Below, piece by piece: positions 27,287 to 35,736 of a stretch of DNA of 64,000 bases; the first letter of the stretch is position 1; each line of letters starts with the position of its first letter. Source of the DNA: DATFVA01 sp963711455 (GTDB lineage Bacteria; Bacteroidota; Ignavibacteria; Ignavibacteriales; Ignavibacteriaceae). The stretch spans positions 186,001 to 250,000 of the forward strand of contig CAVQEH010000010.1 in assembly GCA_963711455.1 (NCBI GenBank). The letters run 5' to 3'. Made by a program: the position numbers and the translations under genes. The notes under the pieces are model-generated. The model had not been told where the DNA came from and made no database searches. It saw only the letters and a list, made by a program, of their open reading frames with translations.

Positions 27287-28408
27287 ATGATAGTTGGGAT
27301 TCCCAAAGAACAAATTAATGAAGAAAAAAGAGTCGCCTTAGCTCCTGCCGGAGTAGATGCGCTTACAAGAAAAGGTCATACAGTTTATATTCAGTCCGGT
27401 GCAGGTGAAGGCAGTCATTTCAGTGATGAAGACTATGAAAAGACCGGCGCCAAAATAGTTTATACCGCCGACGAAATTTTCGGCAGGGCTGAACTTGTAC
27501 TGAAAGTAACCCAGATTGATGACGCAGAACTTGAATTACTCCACGAAAATCAGATTTTATTTTCTTTTCTTCACCTTGCGGTTGGAAAAAAACATACTAT
27601 TGAAAAACTGATGCAGAAAAAGGTAACTGCTGTAGGTTATGATCTTGTTGAAAATGATTCCCGTTTGCCCGTTCTGCAGGCAATGAGTGAAATCGCAGGA
27701 CCTATATCGATCCAGGTTGCAAGCAGGTATCTTGAAAGCTATCCACGGCATGGGAGGGGAATTCTTCTGGGCGGAATAACCGGGGTTGCGCCTGCTGCCG
27801 TTGTTATTCTTGGAGCAGGAGTTGTTGGTAATACTGCTGCAAGGGCTGCATTGGGAACCGGGGCGCAGGTTATTGTAATTGATAAAGACCTTAATCGTCT
27901 TCATAAAATAGATGAGCATTTCAGTAATAAGATAACTACTGTTGTAGCAAATCCTTACACAATTGAAAGAGGTGTAAAATTTGCCGATGTACTTATAGGT
28001 GCAGTGCTGATAAAAGGTGAGAAAACACCTCACCTTGTAACGGAAGAAATGGTTAAACAGATGAAACCCGGTGCTGTTATTGTTGATGTTTCGATTGACC
28101 AGGGCGGCTGTATTGAAACAAGCAGAATAACAACCTTAAAAGATCCTGTATTTGAGAAATATGATGTTATTCATTACTGTGTTCCGAATATGCCGGCTAT
28201 TGTTGCGCGCACTGCAAGCTATGGACTGAATAATGCTTCTCTACCTTACATTCAGAATATTACTGATAATGGATTGGCTAATGCCCTGATGGGTGATGAA
28301 GGTCTTGCAAAAGGGGTCTGTACATACAATGGTTTCTGCTCAAATGAACAAATAGCTAATACATTTAATGTAGAGTTTAGAAAACTCCGGGTTTTCTCTA
28401 CAAATTAG
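27287..28408 (+). CDS. ald: Alanine dehydrogenase
   Basis: Interconverts L-alanine and pyruvate with NAD. It begins MIVGIPKEQINEEKRVALAP, the family start, so I choose ATG 27287 over the upstream TTG at 27260. It has the substrate loop with VLKVTQ, YDLVEND, the NAD-binding loop VVILGAGVVGNTAARAALG near residue 170, and VDVSIDQGGCIETS near 264 with the active-site region. The C-terminal VPNMPAIVARTASYGLNNA is typical. Length 373. Confidence 0.96.
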   Translation: MIVGIPKEQINEEKRVALAPAGVDALTRKGHTVYIQSGAGEGSHFSDEDYEKTGAKIVYTADEIFGRAELVLKVTQIDDAELELLHENQILFSFLHLAVGKKHTIEKLMQKKVTAVGYDLVENDSRLPVLQAMSEIAGPISIQVASRYLESYPRHGRGILLGGITGVAPAAVVILGAGVVGNTAARAALGTGAQVIVIDKDLNRLHKIDEHFSNKITTVVANPYTIERGVKFADVLIGAVLIKGEKTPHLVTEEMVKQMKPGAVIVDVSIDQGGCIETSRITTLKDPVFEKYDVIHYCVPNMPAIVARTASYGLNNASLPYIQNITDNGLANALMGDEGLAKGVCTYNGFCSNEQIANTFNVEFRKLRVFSTN

Positions 28409-28440
28409 ATCATTTAGAAACGAAGAAGAAGTAAACGATA

Positions 28441-29796
28441 ATGCCACCACTTGATGAACTGAAATCGAAAAATTATATACCAACTAATCTTATAAGTGCT
28501 TATAATAAGAAGATTGTTACTGCCGGTGAAGCTGTTAAAGCAATAATACCGGGTGACCGGATTATTATGCAGGGCGGATGTGCTGTTCCCTTTGCTTTGG
28601 TTAATGCAATGGTTGAAAGAAAGAATGAGCTGCATGATGTCGAGATTCTTCACATTTTAACAGTAGGCGATTTGCCTTACCTGCAGCCGGAAATGAAAGG
28701 GCATTTCAGGCATAACGCATATTTCATCGGTGGAAATTCCAGGAAATCTGTTAATGAAGGAAGAGCTGACTTTACCCCGATTTATTTATATGAATATCCC
28801 CTGCTTTTTACGCAGGGAATTATTCCAATTGATATTGCATTTATTCATGTCTCACCGCCGGATGAACATGGATTCTGCAGCTATGGAGTTGATGTCGGAC
28901 CAATTAAAAATCCTGCTGACAAAGCTAAAACTATTATTGCCCAGGTAAATGCAAACATGCCAAGGACACTGGGTGACAGTTTCATTCACATTAATAAAAT
29001 CAATTATATAGTTGAAGTAGATGAACCCATTAAAGAGCTTCCGCAGGTTGATAAAAATCTTACAACCGAAATGGAAAATATCTATAAGAATATAGGCTTC
29101 CATATTTCAGAGCTAATTGAAAATGGTTCAACTTTACAGATGGGAATAGGGGCTATTCCCGATTCTGTTTTAAATTTCCTATATGGAAAAAAAGCTCTCG
29201 GTATCCATTCAGAGATGTTTTCCGATGGAATAATCGGTCTGGTTGAGGAAGGCATTATTACGAATGAAAGAAAAACTATTCACAGGGGAAAAATTATAGC
29301 AGGATTCGTACTCGGGACAAAAAAACTTTATGATTTTATAGATAACAATCCTCTTATTGAATTTCATCCGCAGGAATATGTAAATGATCCGTTCATAATA
29401 GCAAAAAATGATAAAATGGTTGCTATTAATTCTGCCATTGAAGTTGATATCACCGGCCAGGTTTGTTCGGATTCTATAGGCACAAAATTATTCAGCGGCT
29501 TCGGCGGTCAGGTTGATTTTATAAGAGGAGCTGCTCATTCCAACGGCGGTAAACCTATTATTGCTTTGCCTTCAACAACAAAAGATGGAAACATTTCCCG
29601 GATAGTTACACAGTTAAAACCTGGTGCGGGAATTGTAACTAACCGTGCCGATGTTCATTACGTGGTTACTGAATACGGAGTAGCCCAGTTATTTGGAAAG
29701 CCCATAAGGCAGCGCGTAAGAGAACTAATTAATGTAGCAAATCCTAAATTCCGTGATGAGCTTCAAAAATATGCCCGCGAAAATAAATATATTTGA
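28441..29796 (+). CDS. Acetyl-CoA hydrolase/transferase family CoA transferase
   Basis: A 451-residue class I CoA transferase of the acetate or 4-hydroxybutyrate CoA-transferase group. N-terminal GDRIIMQGGCAVPFALVNAM, FIHVSPPDEHGFCSYGVDVG near 138, then LQMGIGAIPDSVLNFLYGKK and the motif HSEMFSDG with the probable catalytic Glu near 260. The C-terminal domain carries FSGFGGQVDFIRGA and YVVTEYGVAQLFGK. It lies 32 bases after ald and overlaps the next gene by four bases (ATGA-type). Donor and acceptor cannot be decided. Confidence 0.9.
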   Translation: MPPLDELKSKNYIPTNLISAYNKKIVTAGEAVKAIIPGDRIIMQGGCAVPFALVNAMVERKNELHDVEILHILTVGDLPYLQPEMKGHFRHNAYFIGGNSRKSVNEGRADFTPIYLYEYPLLFTQGIIPIDIAFIHVSPPDEHGFCSYGVDVGPIKNPADKAKTIIAQVNANMPRTLGDSFIHINKINYIVEVDEPIKELPQVDKNLTTEMENIYKNIGFHISELIENGSTLQMGIGAIPDSVLNFLYGKKALGIHSEMFSDGIIGLVEEGIITNERKTIHRGKIIAGFVLGTKKLYDFIDNNPLIEFHPQEYVNDPFIIAKNDKMVAINSAIEVDITGQVCSDSIGTKLFSGFGGQVDFIRGAAHSNGGKPIIALPSTTKDGNISRIVTQLKPGAGIVTNRADVHYVVTEYGVAQLFGKPIRQRVRELINVANPKFRDELQKYARENKYI

Positions 29797-30488
29797 GTAT
29801 GATTGTAGTTATTGGAGATGTGCACGGTTGTCTTAATACCCTGCAGGAATTAGTAAAAAAAATAAAAAGTTTATATCCTTCGGTTCCTGTTTATTGCGTG
29901 GGAGATTTAATAGACAGGGGCAATTACAGTTTTGAAGTTATTGAATTTGTAAAAGATGAAGGGATAAAATTTACCCCGGGTAACCACGATTATATGTTTT
30001 ATTATTTTATAAAGAAACCCGCAAGCAATATGGGGGCTTCGTGGATTTATAATGGCTTCGAAAAAACAATTTCTTCCTATGATAATAGGTTTAATAAAAT
30101 TTCAGATCACCTGGATATTATAACTCAGGCACCTTTGTTTTATAATCTTCCCGATTGTTTTATTTCCCATGCCGGGGTATCTGATTATTATTCTTCATCA
30201 CTTGGGCCCAAACCTTTAAAAGATATTAATAAGTTTGATGATGAAATGAAAAAAGATATCGCCAGTGAACATGGAATTTTATGGACAAGAGATGAACTAA
30301 TGAACCTCGGAAAGCTTCAGATTGTCGGGCATACAAGGAAGCAGGATGTAACCTACCTGAAATGGAACAACGTTGCTTATATAGATACTTCTATTTATAC
30401 GGGGAATAAATTATCTGCAGTAGTTATAGATGAAGGTGAAATTATTGCCAAACATTCGGTTCCTACCAATATGAAAGACCTTGATTAA
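29793..30488 (+). CDS. Metallophosphoesterase (serine/threonine phosphatase-like)
   Basis: A 231-residue calcineurin-like phosphoesterase with GDVHG near residue 8, VGDLIDRGNYSFEVI near 37, GNHDYM near 63, HAG near 125 and GHTRKQ near 182: all five metal-site blocks are present. The layout resembles bacterial PrpA/PrpB-type protein phosphatases or diadenosine tetraphosphatases. The substrate is unknown. The start overlaps the CoA transferase stop. Confidence 0.88.
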   Translation: MSMIVVIGDVHGCLNTLQELVKKIKSLYPSVPVYCVGDLIDRGNYSFEVIEFVKDEGIKFTPGNHDYMFYYFIKKPASNMGASWIYNGFEKTISSYDNRFNKISDHLDIITQAPLFYNLPDCFISHAGVSDYYSSSLGPKPLKDINKFDDEMKKDIASEHGILWTRDELMNLGKLQIVGHTRKQDVTYLKWNNVAYIDTSIYTGNKLSAVVIDEGEIIAKHSVPTNMKDLD

Positions 30489-30503
30489 TTTTATAATAAT
30501 TAA

Positions 30504-30965
30504 ATGAATATCATTCCCCAGATAAGGCTTGCAGCAAAAGAAGACCTTCCACGGGTTTTAGATATCTATCAGGGACTTACAGATGATCCTGAAGACACAA
30601 TTTCTATTGAAGAGGCTGAAAAGAAATTTGAAAAATTCAAAGCTTATCCTGATTACAAAATTTATGTTGCAGAATATGATAAGAAAATTGTAGGGACATT
30701 TGCATTATTAATAATGGATAATCTCGCTCATCGTGGTGAACCATCGGCAATAGTTGAGGACGTTGTAATAAGCAGGGAATTGCAGGGAAAGGGAATTGGA
30801 AAAGAGATGATGAAATATGCTATGGAAATCAGCAGGAAAAAGGGTTGTTATAAAATGGTTCTCTCAAGCAATCTCAGAAGGGAACAGGCTCATAAATTTT
30901 ATGAATCCTTAGGATTTAAAAAACATGGTTTCAGTTTTGTTGTTGACTTGTTTAGGTCGGGTTAG
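30504..30965 (+). CDS. GNAT family N-acetyltransferase
   Basis: A 153-residue GNAT protein: the acetyl-CoA motif reads VISRELQGKGIGKEMMKYAM (about residues 91-110) and the C-terminal part has QAHKFYESLGFKKHGFSF. The VEDVVISRE strand before motif A is standard. It follows the phosphatase gene by 15 bases. The acceptor cannot be predicted. Confidence 0.9.
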   Translation: MNIIPQIRLAAKEDLPRVLDIYQGLTDDPEDTISIEEAEKKFEKFKAYPDYKIYVAEYDKKIVGTFALLIMDNLAHRGEPSAIVEDVVISRELQGKGIGKEMMKYAMEISRKKGCYKMVLSSNLRREQAHKFYESLGFKKHGFSFVVDLFRSG

Positions 30966-31042
30966 CTGATAATTTATTTTTTGTTTGTGAACTATAAATG
31001 AATAATTTTATTATATTAAAATGAAAATTACCGGAGTATATT

Positions 31043-31408
31043 ATGTTTCGCTTAAAATATAAAAATTATATTCCCGCCTTATTTATTTTGATTTTTTCGT
31101 GCTACACAATATTTTCATCTCCGGGCTATGCACAGGAATTTTATAAGGTTTCAGATAAAATTGGCGGCAGCAGTGGTTCAACCGGACAAGCACAGGATAA
31201 TAGTAATGATAATACCACCCTTATAATTATTGGGGCAGCAGTAATTGCAGGTGTCCTGGTTTATAAGCTGGTTTTAGATAAGGATGAACCAAAGAAGGAT
31301 GAAAAAAAAGATTCCACATCAAATCAATCTTTACTGATTAGGCAATTAAACAAAAGTAATAATAATATTGCATCGGAAATAAAGAAATTACAACAGGATT
31401 CCAATTAA
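31043..31408 (+). CDS. Small exported protein with one internal membrane helix, unknown function
   Basis: A 121-residue protein with a signal peptide (cleavage likely after SPGYAQ) and a polar Ser/Gly/Asn stretch. One membrane helix follows (TTLIIIGAAVIAGVLVYKLV, about residues 59-78), then a charged, coiled-coil-like tail. No known family recognised. It has its own start after an AT-rich gap and precedes the ClC gene by 180 bases. Confidence 0.6.
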   Translation: MFRLKYKNYIPALFILIFSCYTIFSSPGYAQEFYKVSDKIGGSSGSTGQAQDNSNDNTTLIIIGAAVIAGVLVYKLVLDKDEPKKDEKKDSTSNQSLLIRQLNKSNNNIASEIKKLQQDSN

Positions 31409-31587
31409 TTTTTATGTAGGAATTCAAAGACCGGATGTGCTTATTCCTGAAAGAAAATTTATAATGGGGATATCTTACAATTTTTAAAATTGTCGATTCC
31501 AGAAAAAGAATTTATACAAGGAATCAAAGTTCGTTTTTTATTATTGCCCGATATTGTAAATAAAATCATCCGGGCTCCGGAGAAATA

Positions 31588-33657
31588 GTGAAATTAGCTC
31601 TCAATAAAACCTATTCTAAGCTTTCCTTACGAACCACCTCGATGTTCGAAAAAGCAAAAATGACTGAACACACTTTTATGATTGTCGTTGCAATTATAAT
31701 AGGAGTTCTCGCAGGTTTTTCTGCAATCGGCATAAGGGCTATGATCAAATTTTTCTCCGACCTTTCTTTCCCCGGTACAGGGAACCTGCTTCAAAATATA
31801 ATGAGCACACCCTGGCTGCTCATACTTATTATTCCTGTTATTGGTGGTCTGATAGTCGGGCCGATAATCTATTACCTTGCGCCCGAAGCCAAAGGGCATG
31901 GCGTCCCCGAAGTTATGCAGGCAATTCTTCTCAAAGGCGGGCAGATAAGAGGAAGGGTTGCTTTTGTAAAAGCAGTTGCTTCGGCAATTTCAATTGGTAC
32001 CGGTGGTTCTGTAGGAAGAGAAGGTCCAATTATTCAAATTGGTTCAAGCCTTGGGTCGGTAGTTGGTCAGTTCCTCAGAGTTTCTTCTAAAAGATTAAAG
32101 ACTCTTGTCGGTTGTGGAGCGGCCGCGGGAATTGCAGCAGCATTTAATGCACCTATCGCCGGTGCATTATTCGCCGTTGAAATTGTACTCATGGATTTTG
32201 CAGTCGCACAATTTTCTCCTATTGTTATCTCATCTGTAATGGCAACAGTAATCTCTCATACTTTCGAAGGAAATTTTGCGGCTTTCATTGTACCGAAATA
32301 TCAGCTTGCATCACCAATTGAAATCGGATTTTATTTTGTATTAGGTGCCGCCAGTGGTCTGGTTGCTTATCTTTTTATTAAAACTCTTTATTGGTGCGAG
32401 GATTTATTTGATAATCATATAAATATTCCCGAAGCATTTAAACCCGCACTGGGAGGAGTTGGAATTGGTGTTATTGCATTACTATTCCCGCAGGTAATGG
32501 GTGTTGGTTATGATTCAATCAACAATGCCCTTTATGGAAATATGATATGGTATATCGCACTTGCATTAATTTTCATGAAAATTCTTGCCACTGCTCTTAC
32601 TCTTGGTTCAGGAGGTTCGGGAGGAATTTTTGCGCCGTCATTATTTATGGGGGCTATGCTTGGTTATTTCTTCGGATCTTTTGTGCATAGTACCTTCCCC
32701 GGTATTACTGCATCACCCGGGGCTTATGCTCTTGTAGCAATGGGCGGTCTCGTTGCGGGAACCACAAGAGCTCCTATTACTGCAATCATTATAGTGTTCG
32801 AACTTACGAATGATTATCACATTGTTCTTCCCCTGATGATTACCTGTATAATCAGTATGATTCTTTCATCCAAACTTTCGAGGGAATCCATCTATACCTT
32901 AAAGCTTGTGTTGAGAAATATTGGATTAAAAGAAGGTATGGAGACCAATATTATGGAATCAATTTATGTAAAAAATGTATACAGGAAAGAGTTTGAATCA
33001 ATAAATGTTACAGATAATTTCAGCCAGATTGTAAACAGGATAATAAGAGGAAAAGAAGCTGACTTTCCTGTGATCGATTCCGAAGGGCAGGTTAAAGGAA
33101 TGATTTCGATCCATGATATTAAAGATTATCTCTATGAAAAAGAATCGCTGCAGAATCTTCTGATTGCCGGGGATATTTCAAACGCGAATTTCGAAACTAT
33201 TTTTCCTGATGATAATTGCCAGGCAGCTTTAGATAAATTAAAGAAATATTCTTTTGATGGCCTGCCGGTTGTAGATAACACAAACTCCTCGCATATAATA
33301 GGTGTTATCTGGCGAAAAGATATTCAGGATGCTTACGATCGTGAAATAGAACGAAGGGAATTAACATCGAATCTTGCCAGCCTTATTACTATGAAGGATG
33401 AAGAACCGATGGTTCACTTTATGGAAGGTTATTCAATTATTGAAGTTGCTCCTCCAAAATCTTTTATAGGTAAATCAATAAGGGAATTGAATATAAGAGG
33501 ACAATATGGAGTCGATGTTCTTTCAATCAAAATCAAAGAGAAACGGGGAGAAAAAATTAACGCTATCCCTAACCCGGAGTATATCATCAAAGCTGATGAT
33601 ACATTAATTATAGCAGGCGAAATAAAAAATATAAATTTTATCAGGAATCTTGGTTGA
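31588..33657 (+). CDS. ClC-family chloride channel or transporter with CBS and TrkA-C domains
   Basis: A 689-residue membrane protein. Residues 20-440 form the ClC core with the selectivity motif GSVGREGPIIQIGSSLG near 138, GCGAAAGIAAAFNAPIAGALFAVE near 172 and GSGGSGGIFAPSLFMGAMLG near 340. Two CBS domains follow (about 455-590, regulatory nucleotide binding) and then a TrkA-C-like domain (about 605-689). The gating Glu in GREGP is present, while the external Glu that would mark an H+/Cl- exchanger is not obvious. GTG 31588 is taken as start because GGAG lies just upstream. Confidence 0.92.
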   Translation: MKLALNKTYSKLSLRTTSMFEKAKMTEHTFMIVVAIIIGVLAGFSAIGIRAMIKFFSDLSFPGTGNLLQNIMSTPWLLILIIPVIGGLIVGPIIYYLAPEAKGHGVPEVMQAILLKGGQIRGRVAFVKAVASAISIGTGGSVGREGPIIQIGSSLGSVVGQFLRVSSKRLKTLVGCGAAAGIAAAFNAPIAGALFAVEIVLMDFAVAQFSPIVISSVMATVISHTFEGNFAAFIVPKYQLASPIEIGFYFVLGAASGLVAYLFIKTLYWCEDLFDNHINIPEAFKPALGGVGIGVIALLFPQVMGVGYDSINNALYGNMIWYIALALIFMKILATALTLGSGGSGGIFAPSLFMGAMLGYFFGSFVHSTFPGITASPGAYALVAMGGLVAGTTRAPITAIIIVFELTNDYHIVLPLMITCIISMILSSKLSRESIYTLKLVLRNIGLKEGMETNIMESIYVKNVYRKEFESINVTDNFSQIVNRIIRGKEADFPVIDSEGQVKGMISIHDIKDYLYEKESLQNLLIAGDISNANFETIFPDDNCQAALDKLKKYSFDGLPVVDNTNSSHIIGVIWRKDIQDAYDREIERRELTSNLASLITMKDEEPMVHFMEGYSIIEVAPPKSFIGKSIRELNIRGQYGVDVLSIKIKEKRGEKINAIPNPEYIIKADDTLIIAGEIKNINFIRNLG

Positions 33658-33908
33658 CCCGGTTCCAATTATTTTTATACATTATTCCCCCGGAATATTT
33701 CGGTTTTAGTTAATTTATCTTATTTCCATAGAGACCCAGACAGACATTTCTATCGGGTCGCATCTGTGACATTTCTTTAGAGTTATTACATCTTTATAAA
33801 ATATTTTAAATAATTATTGCTAATTAACTTCTTTTATAATAATTTCTCCTCAGGTCATTTCTTTAGCTAATGGTTTTCTTTAATTTAATTTATTAGGAGG
33901 CTGCTGCT

Positions 33909-35591
33909 ATGAAACACATCTACTCTTTTCTTTTTTTCATTTTTCTATTCACTTTTTTAACAAAAGCTCAGGATGGAACGAACATCTGGACAACTACCAC
34001 TACAGCAGTAGGTCCGGTTTTTGCGATAGTAATAGATCCATCTAATCCAAATGTCATGTATACGGGGAGTTCCACTTTAGGTGTTTATAAAACTACAGAT
34101 GGGGGAGTAACCTGGACTGCAGTAAATACCGGATTATCCAACATTGCGGTTATATCTATGGCAATTTCTACATCAAATCCACAGGTAGTATATGCTGGCA
34201 CAAACCCGGGTACTAATGATGGTGTTTATAAGACTACTGATGGGGGAGGAAACTGGACACGTTTAGTAACGGGAATTCAGGAAACAGCACGCGGTATCCA
34301 GGCAATCGTAGTAGATCCAACTAATTCTGATGTCGCTTATATTGCAGTTTTTGATGGATTAACAGATTCCCCTGTCGGGCTTTATAAAACAACCGATGGA
34401 GGAAATAACTGGAATCCTTCTGTTAATGGAATTGGTTCAATTAAAAATTTCCTTGCATTAGCAATCGATCCCATCAATCCTAATAATGTTTATGTGGGAA
34501 CATCTTTCACTGTCACTACTCAGTTAGGCCCATCAACAATATACAAGAGCACTGATGCCGGTGGAAGCTGGGTTGAAATAAACAATGGTTTACCTACAGA
34601 TCCAACAGATATAAATCCTGTAAGAACATTATCCGTAAGCAGTGCTGATCCGAATGTTATAATAGCCGGATTCTTTATGAACAGTGCGGATCTTCTTGGC
34701 GGCATATATGTTTCAACGGATGGCGGTGCATCCTGGACAAGAAAATGGGATGGTGCTCCGCAGATTCAGGGTTTATTACTCAGATCTTCAGCCATAAAAC
34801 CGGGATCAACCCAGGAGTTTTATGTAGGTCTTGATATTAGTACCGTCACAAATATAGGTGTCTGGGGAACTACCGATGGTGGAACTACATGGACATCATT
34901 TAATGGAGGTACGATGCTGAACACTTACCAAATCCGTGCTTTAGCATTTTCAACCGAAACGGAACCAACTCTTTTTGCCGGTTGCGCTTCAACAACAGGT
35001 GCCGGTGTTTATGAATATACTTTCGTGCCTGTTCCTGTGGAATTTACTTCCTTTACAGCAAATGTTAATGGTAAAGATGTTTTATTAAACTGGAGCACTG
35101 CAACAGAAACAAATAATGCAGGATTCTCTGTTGAAAGAAAGGGAAATGATGGCAACTGGACAACAATGGGTTTTGTAAACGGGCAGGGAAATTCAACCGT
35201 AATAAATCATTACACATTTATTGATCGTAATGTAACTTATGGAAATTATTCCTACCGTTTAAAGCAAATAGATTATGACGGTACTTATAAATACAGCAAT
35301 GTAGTTGAGACTGAAGTTCTGCTGGTAAATACTTTTACTTTATTACAGAATTATCCTAATCCATTTAACCCATCAACTAATATTAAATATAATATTCCCT
35401 CAGATGAATTTGTTACTTTAAAAGTTTATGATATACTCGGAAGAGAAATCTCGACCCTTGTAAATCAAAAACAGGGTAAAGGCGAATACACTGTAAACTT
35501 TGATGCAACAAAACTTAGCAGCGGTGTATATATTTATTCGATAACCGCAGGTACTTATAAAGACACCAAAAAGATGCTGCTGACCAAATAA
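33909..35591 (+). CDS. T9SS-secreted beta-propeller protein (BNR/sortilin-like repeats)
   Basis: A 560-residue secreted protein. After a signal peptide ending KAQ, residues 25-375 contain five or six blades with the repeated motif YKTTDGGxxW preceded by NPNVxYxGT, as in glycosyl-hydrolase BNR and sortilin-type propellers. Residues 377-470 form a fibronectin-like linker (PVEFTSFTANVNGKDVLLNW). The end is a type IX sorting domain, LLQNYPNPFNPSTNIKYNIP to KKMLLTK. A clear AGGAGG (33895-33900) precedes the ATG. It is probably surface-attached; the ligand is unknown. Confidence 0.88.
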   Translation: MKHIYSFLFFIFLFTFLTKAQDGTNIWTTTTTAVGPVFAIVIDPSNPNVMYTGSSTLGVYKTTDGGVTWTAVNTGLSNIAVISMAISTSNPQVVYAGTNPGTNDGVYKTTDGGGNWTRLVTGIQETARGIQAIVVDPTNSDVAYIAVFDGLTDSPVGLYKTTDGGNNWNPSVNGIGSIKNFLALAIDPINPNNVYVGTSFTVTTQLGPSTIYKSTDAGGSWVEINNGLPTDPTDINPVRTLSVSSADPNVIIAGFFMNSADLLGGIYVSTDGGASWTRKWDGAPQIQGLLLRSSAIKPGSTQEFYVGLDISTVTNIGVWGTTDGGTTWTSFNGGTMLNTYQIRALAFSTETEPTLFAGCASTTGAGVYEYTFVPVPVEFTSFTANVNGKDVLLNWSTATETNNAGFSVERKGNDGNWTTMGFVNGQGNSTVINHYTFIDRNVTYGNYSYRLKQIDYDGTYKYSNVVETEVLLVNTFTLLQNYPNPFNPSTNIKYNIPSDEFVTLKVYDILGREISTLVNQKQGKGEYTVNFDATKLSSGVYIYSITAGTYKDTKKMLLTK

Positions 35592-35598
35592 AATTTAA

Positions 35599-35629
35599 GA
35601 AATGCCGGTAATGATCTTGCCGGCATTTC
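35599..35629 (+). terminator. Rho-independent terminator after the propeller gene
   Basis: GAAATGCCGG (35599-35608) and CCGGCATTTC (35620-35629) are exact inverted copies with an 11-base loop, 8 bases after the stop codon. A pyrimidine-rich stretch follows. Confidence 0.7.
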
Positions 35630-35736
35630 CTCTTATCTCATTTAACCCCTGAATCTTCTCGGAAAAATTTTCTGCTATTGAATTAAAATAATATTATTTT
35701 GGTGTATCAATTATTTATAATAGAATAGGTGTGGGG

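Noticed and set aside
33660..33905. Riboswitch or structured RNA before the propeller gene
   Set aside because: Only a five-base GACCC/GGGTC pair and short direct repeats are present; not enough to support a call.
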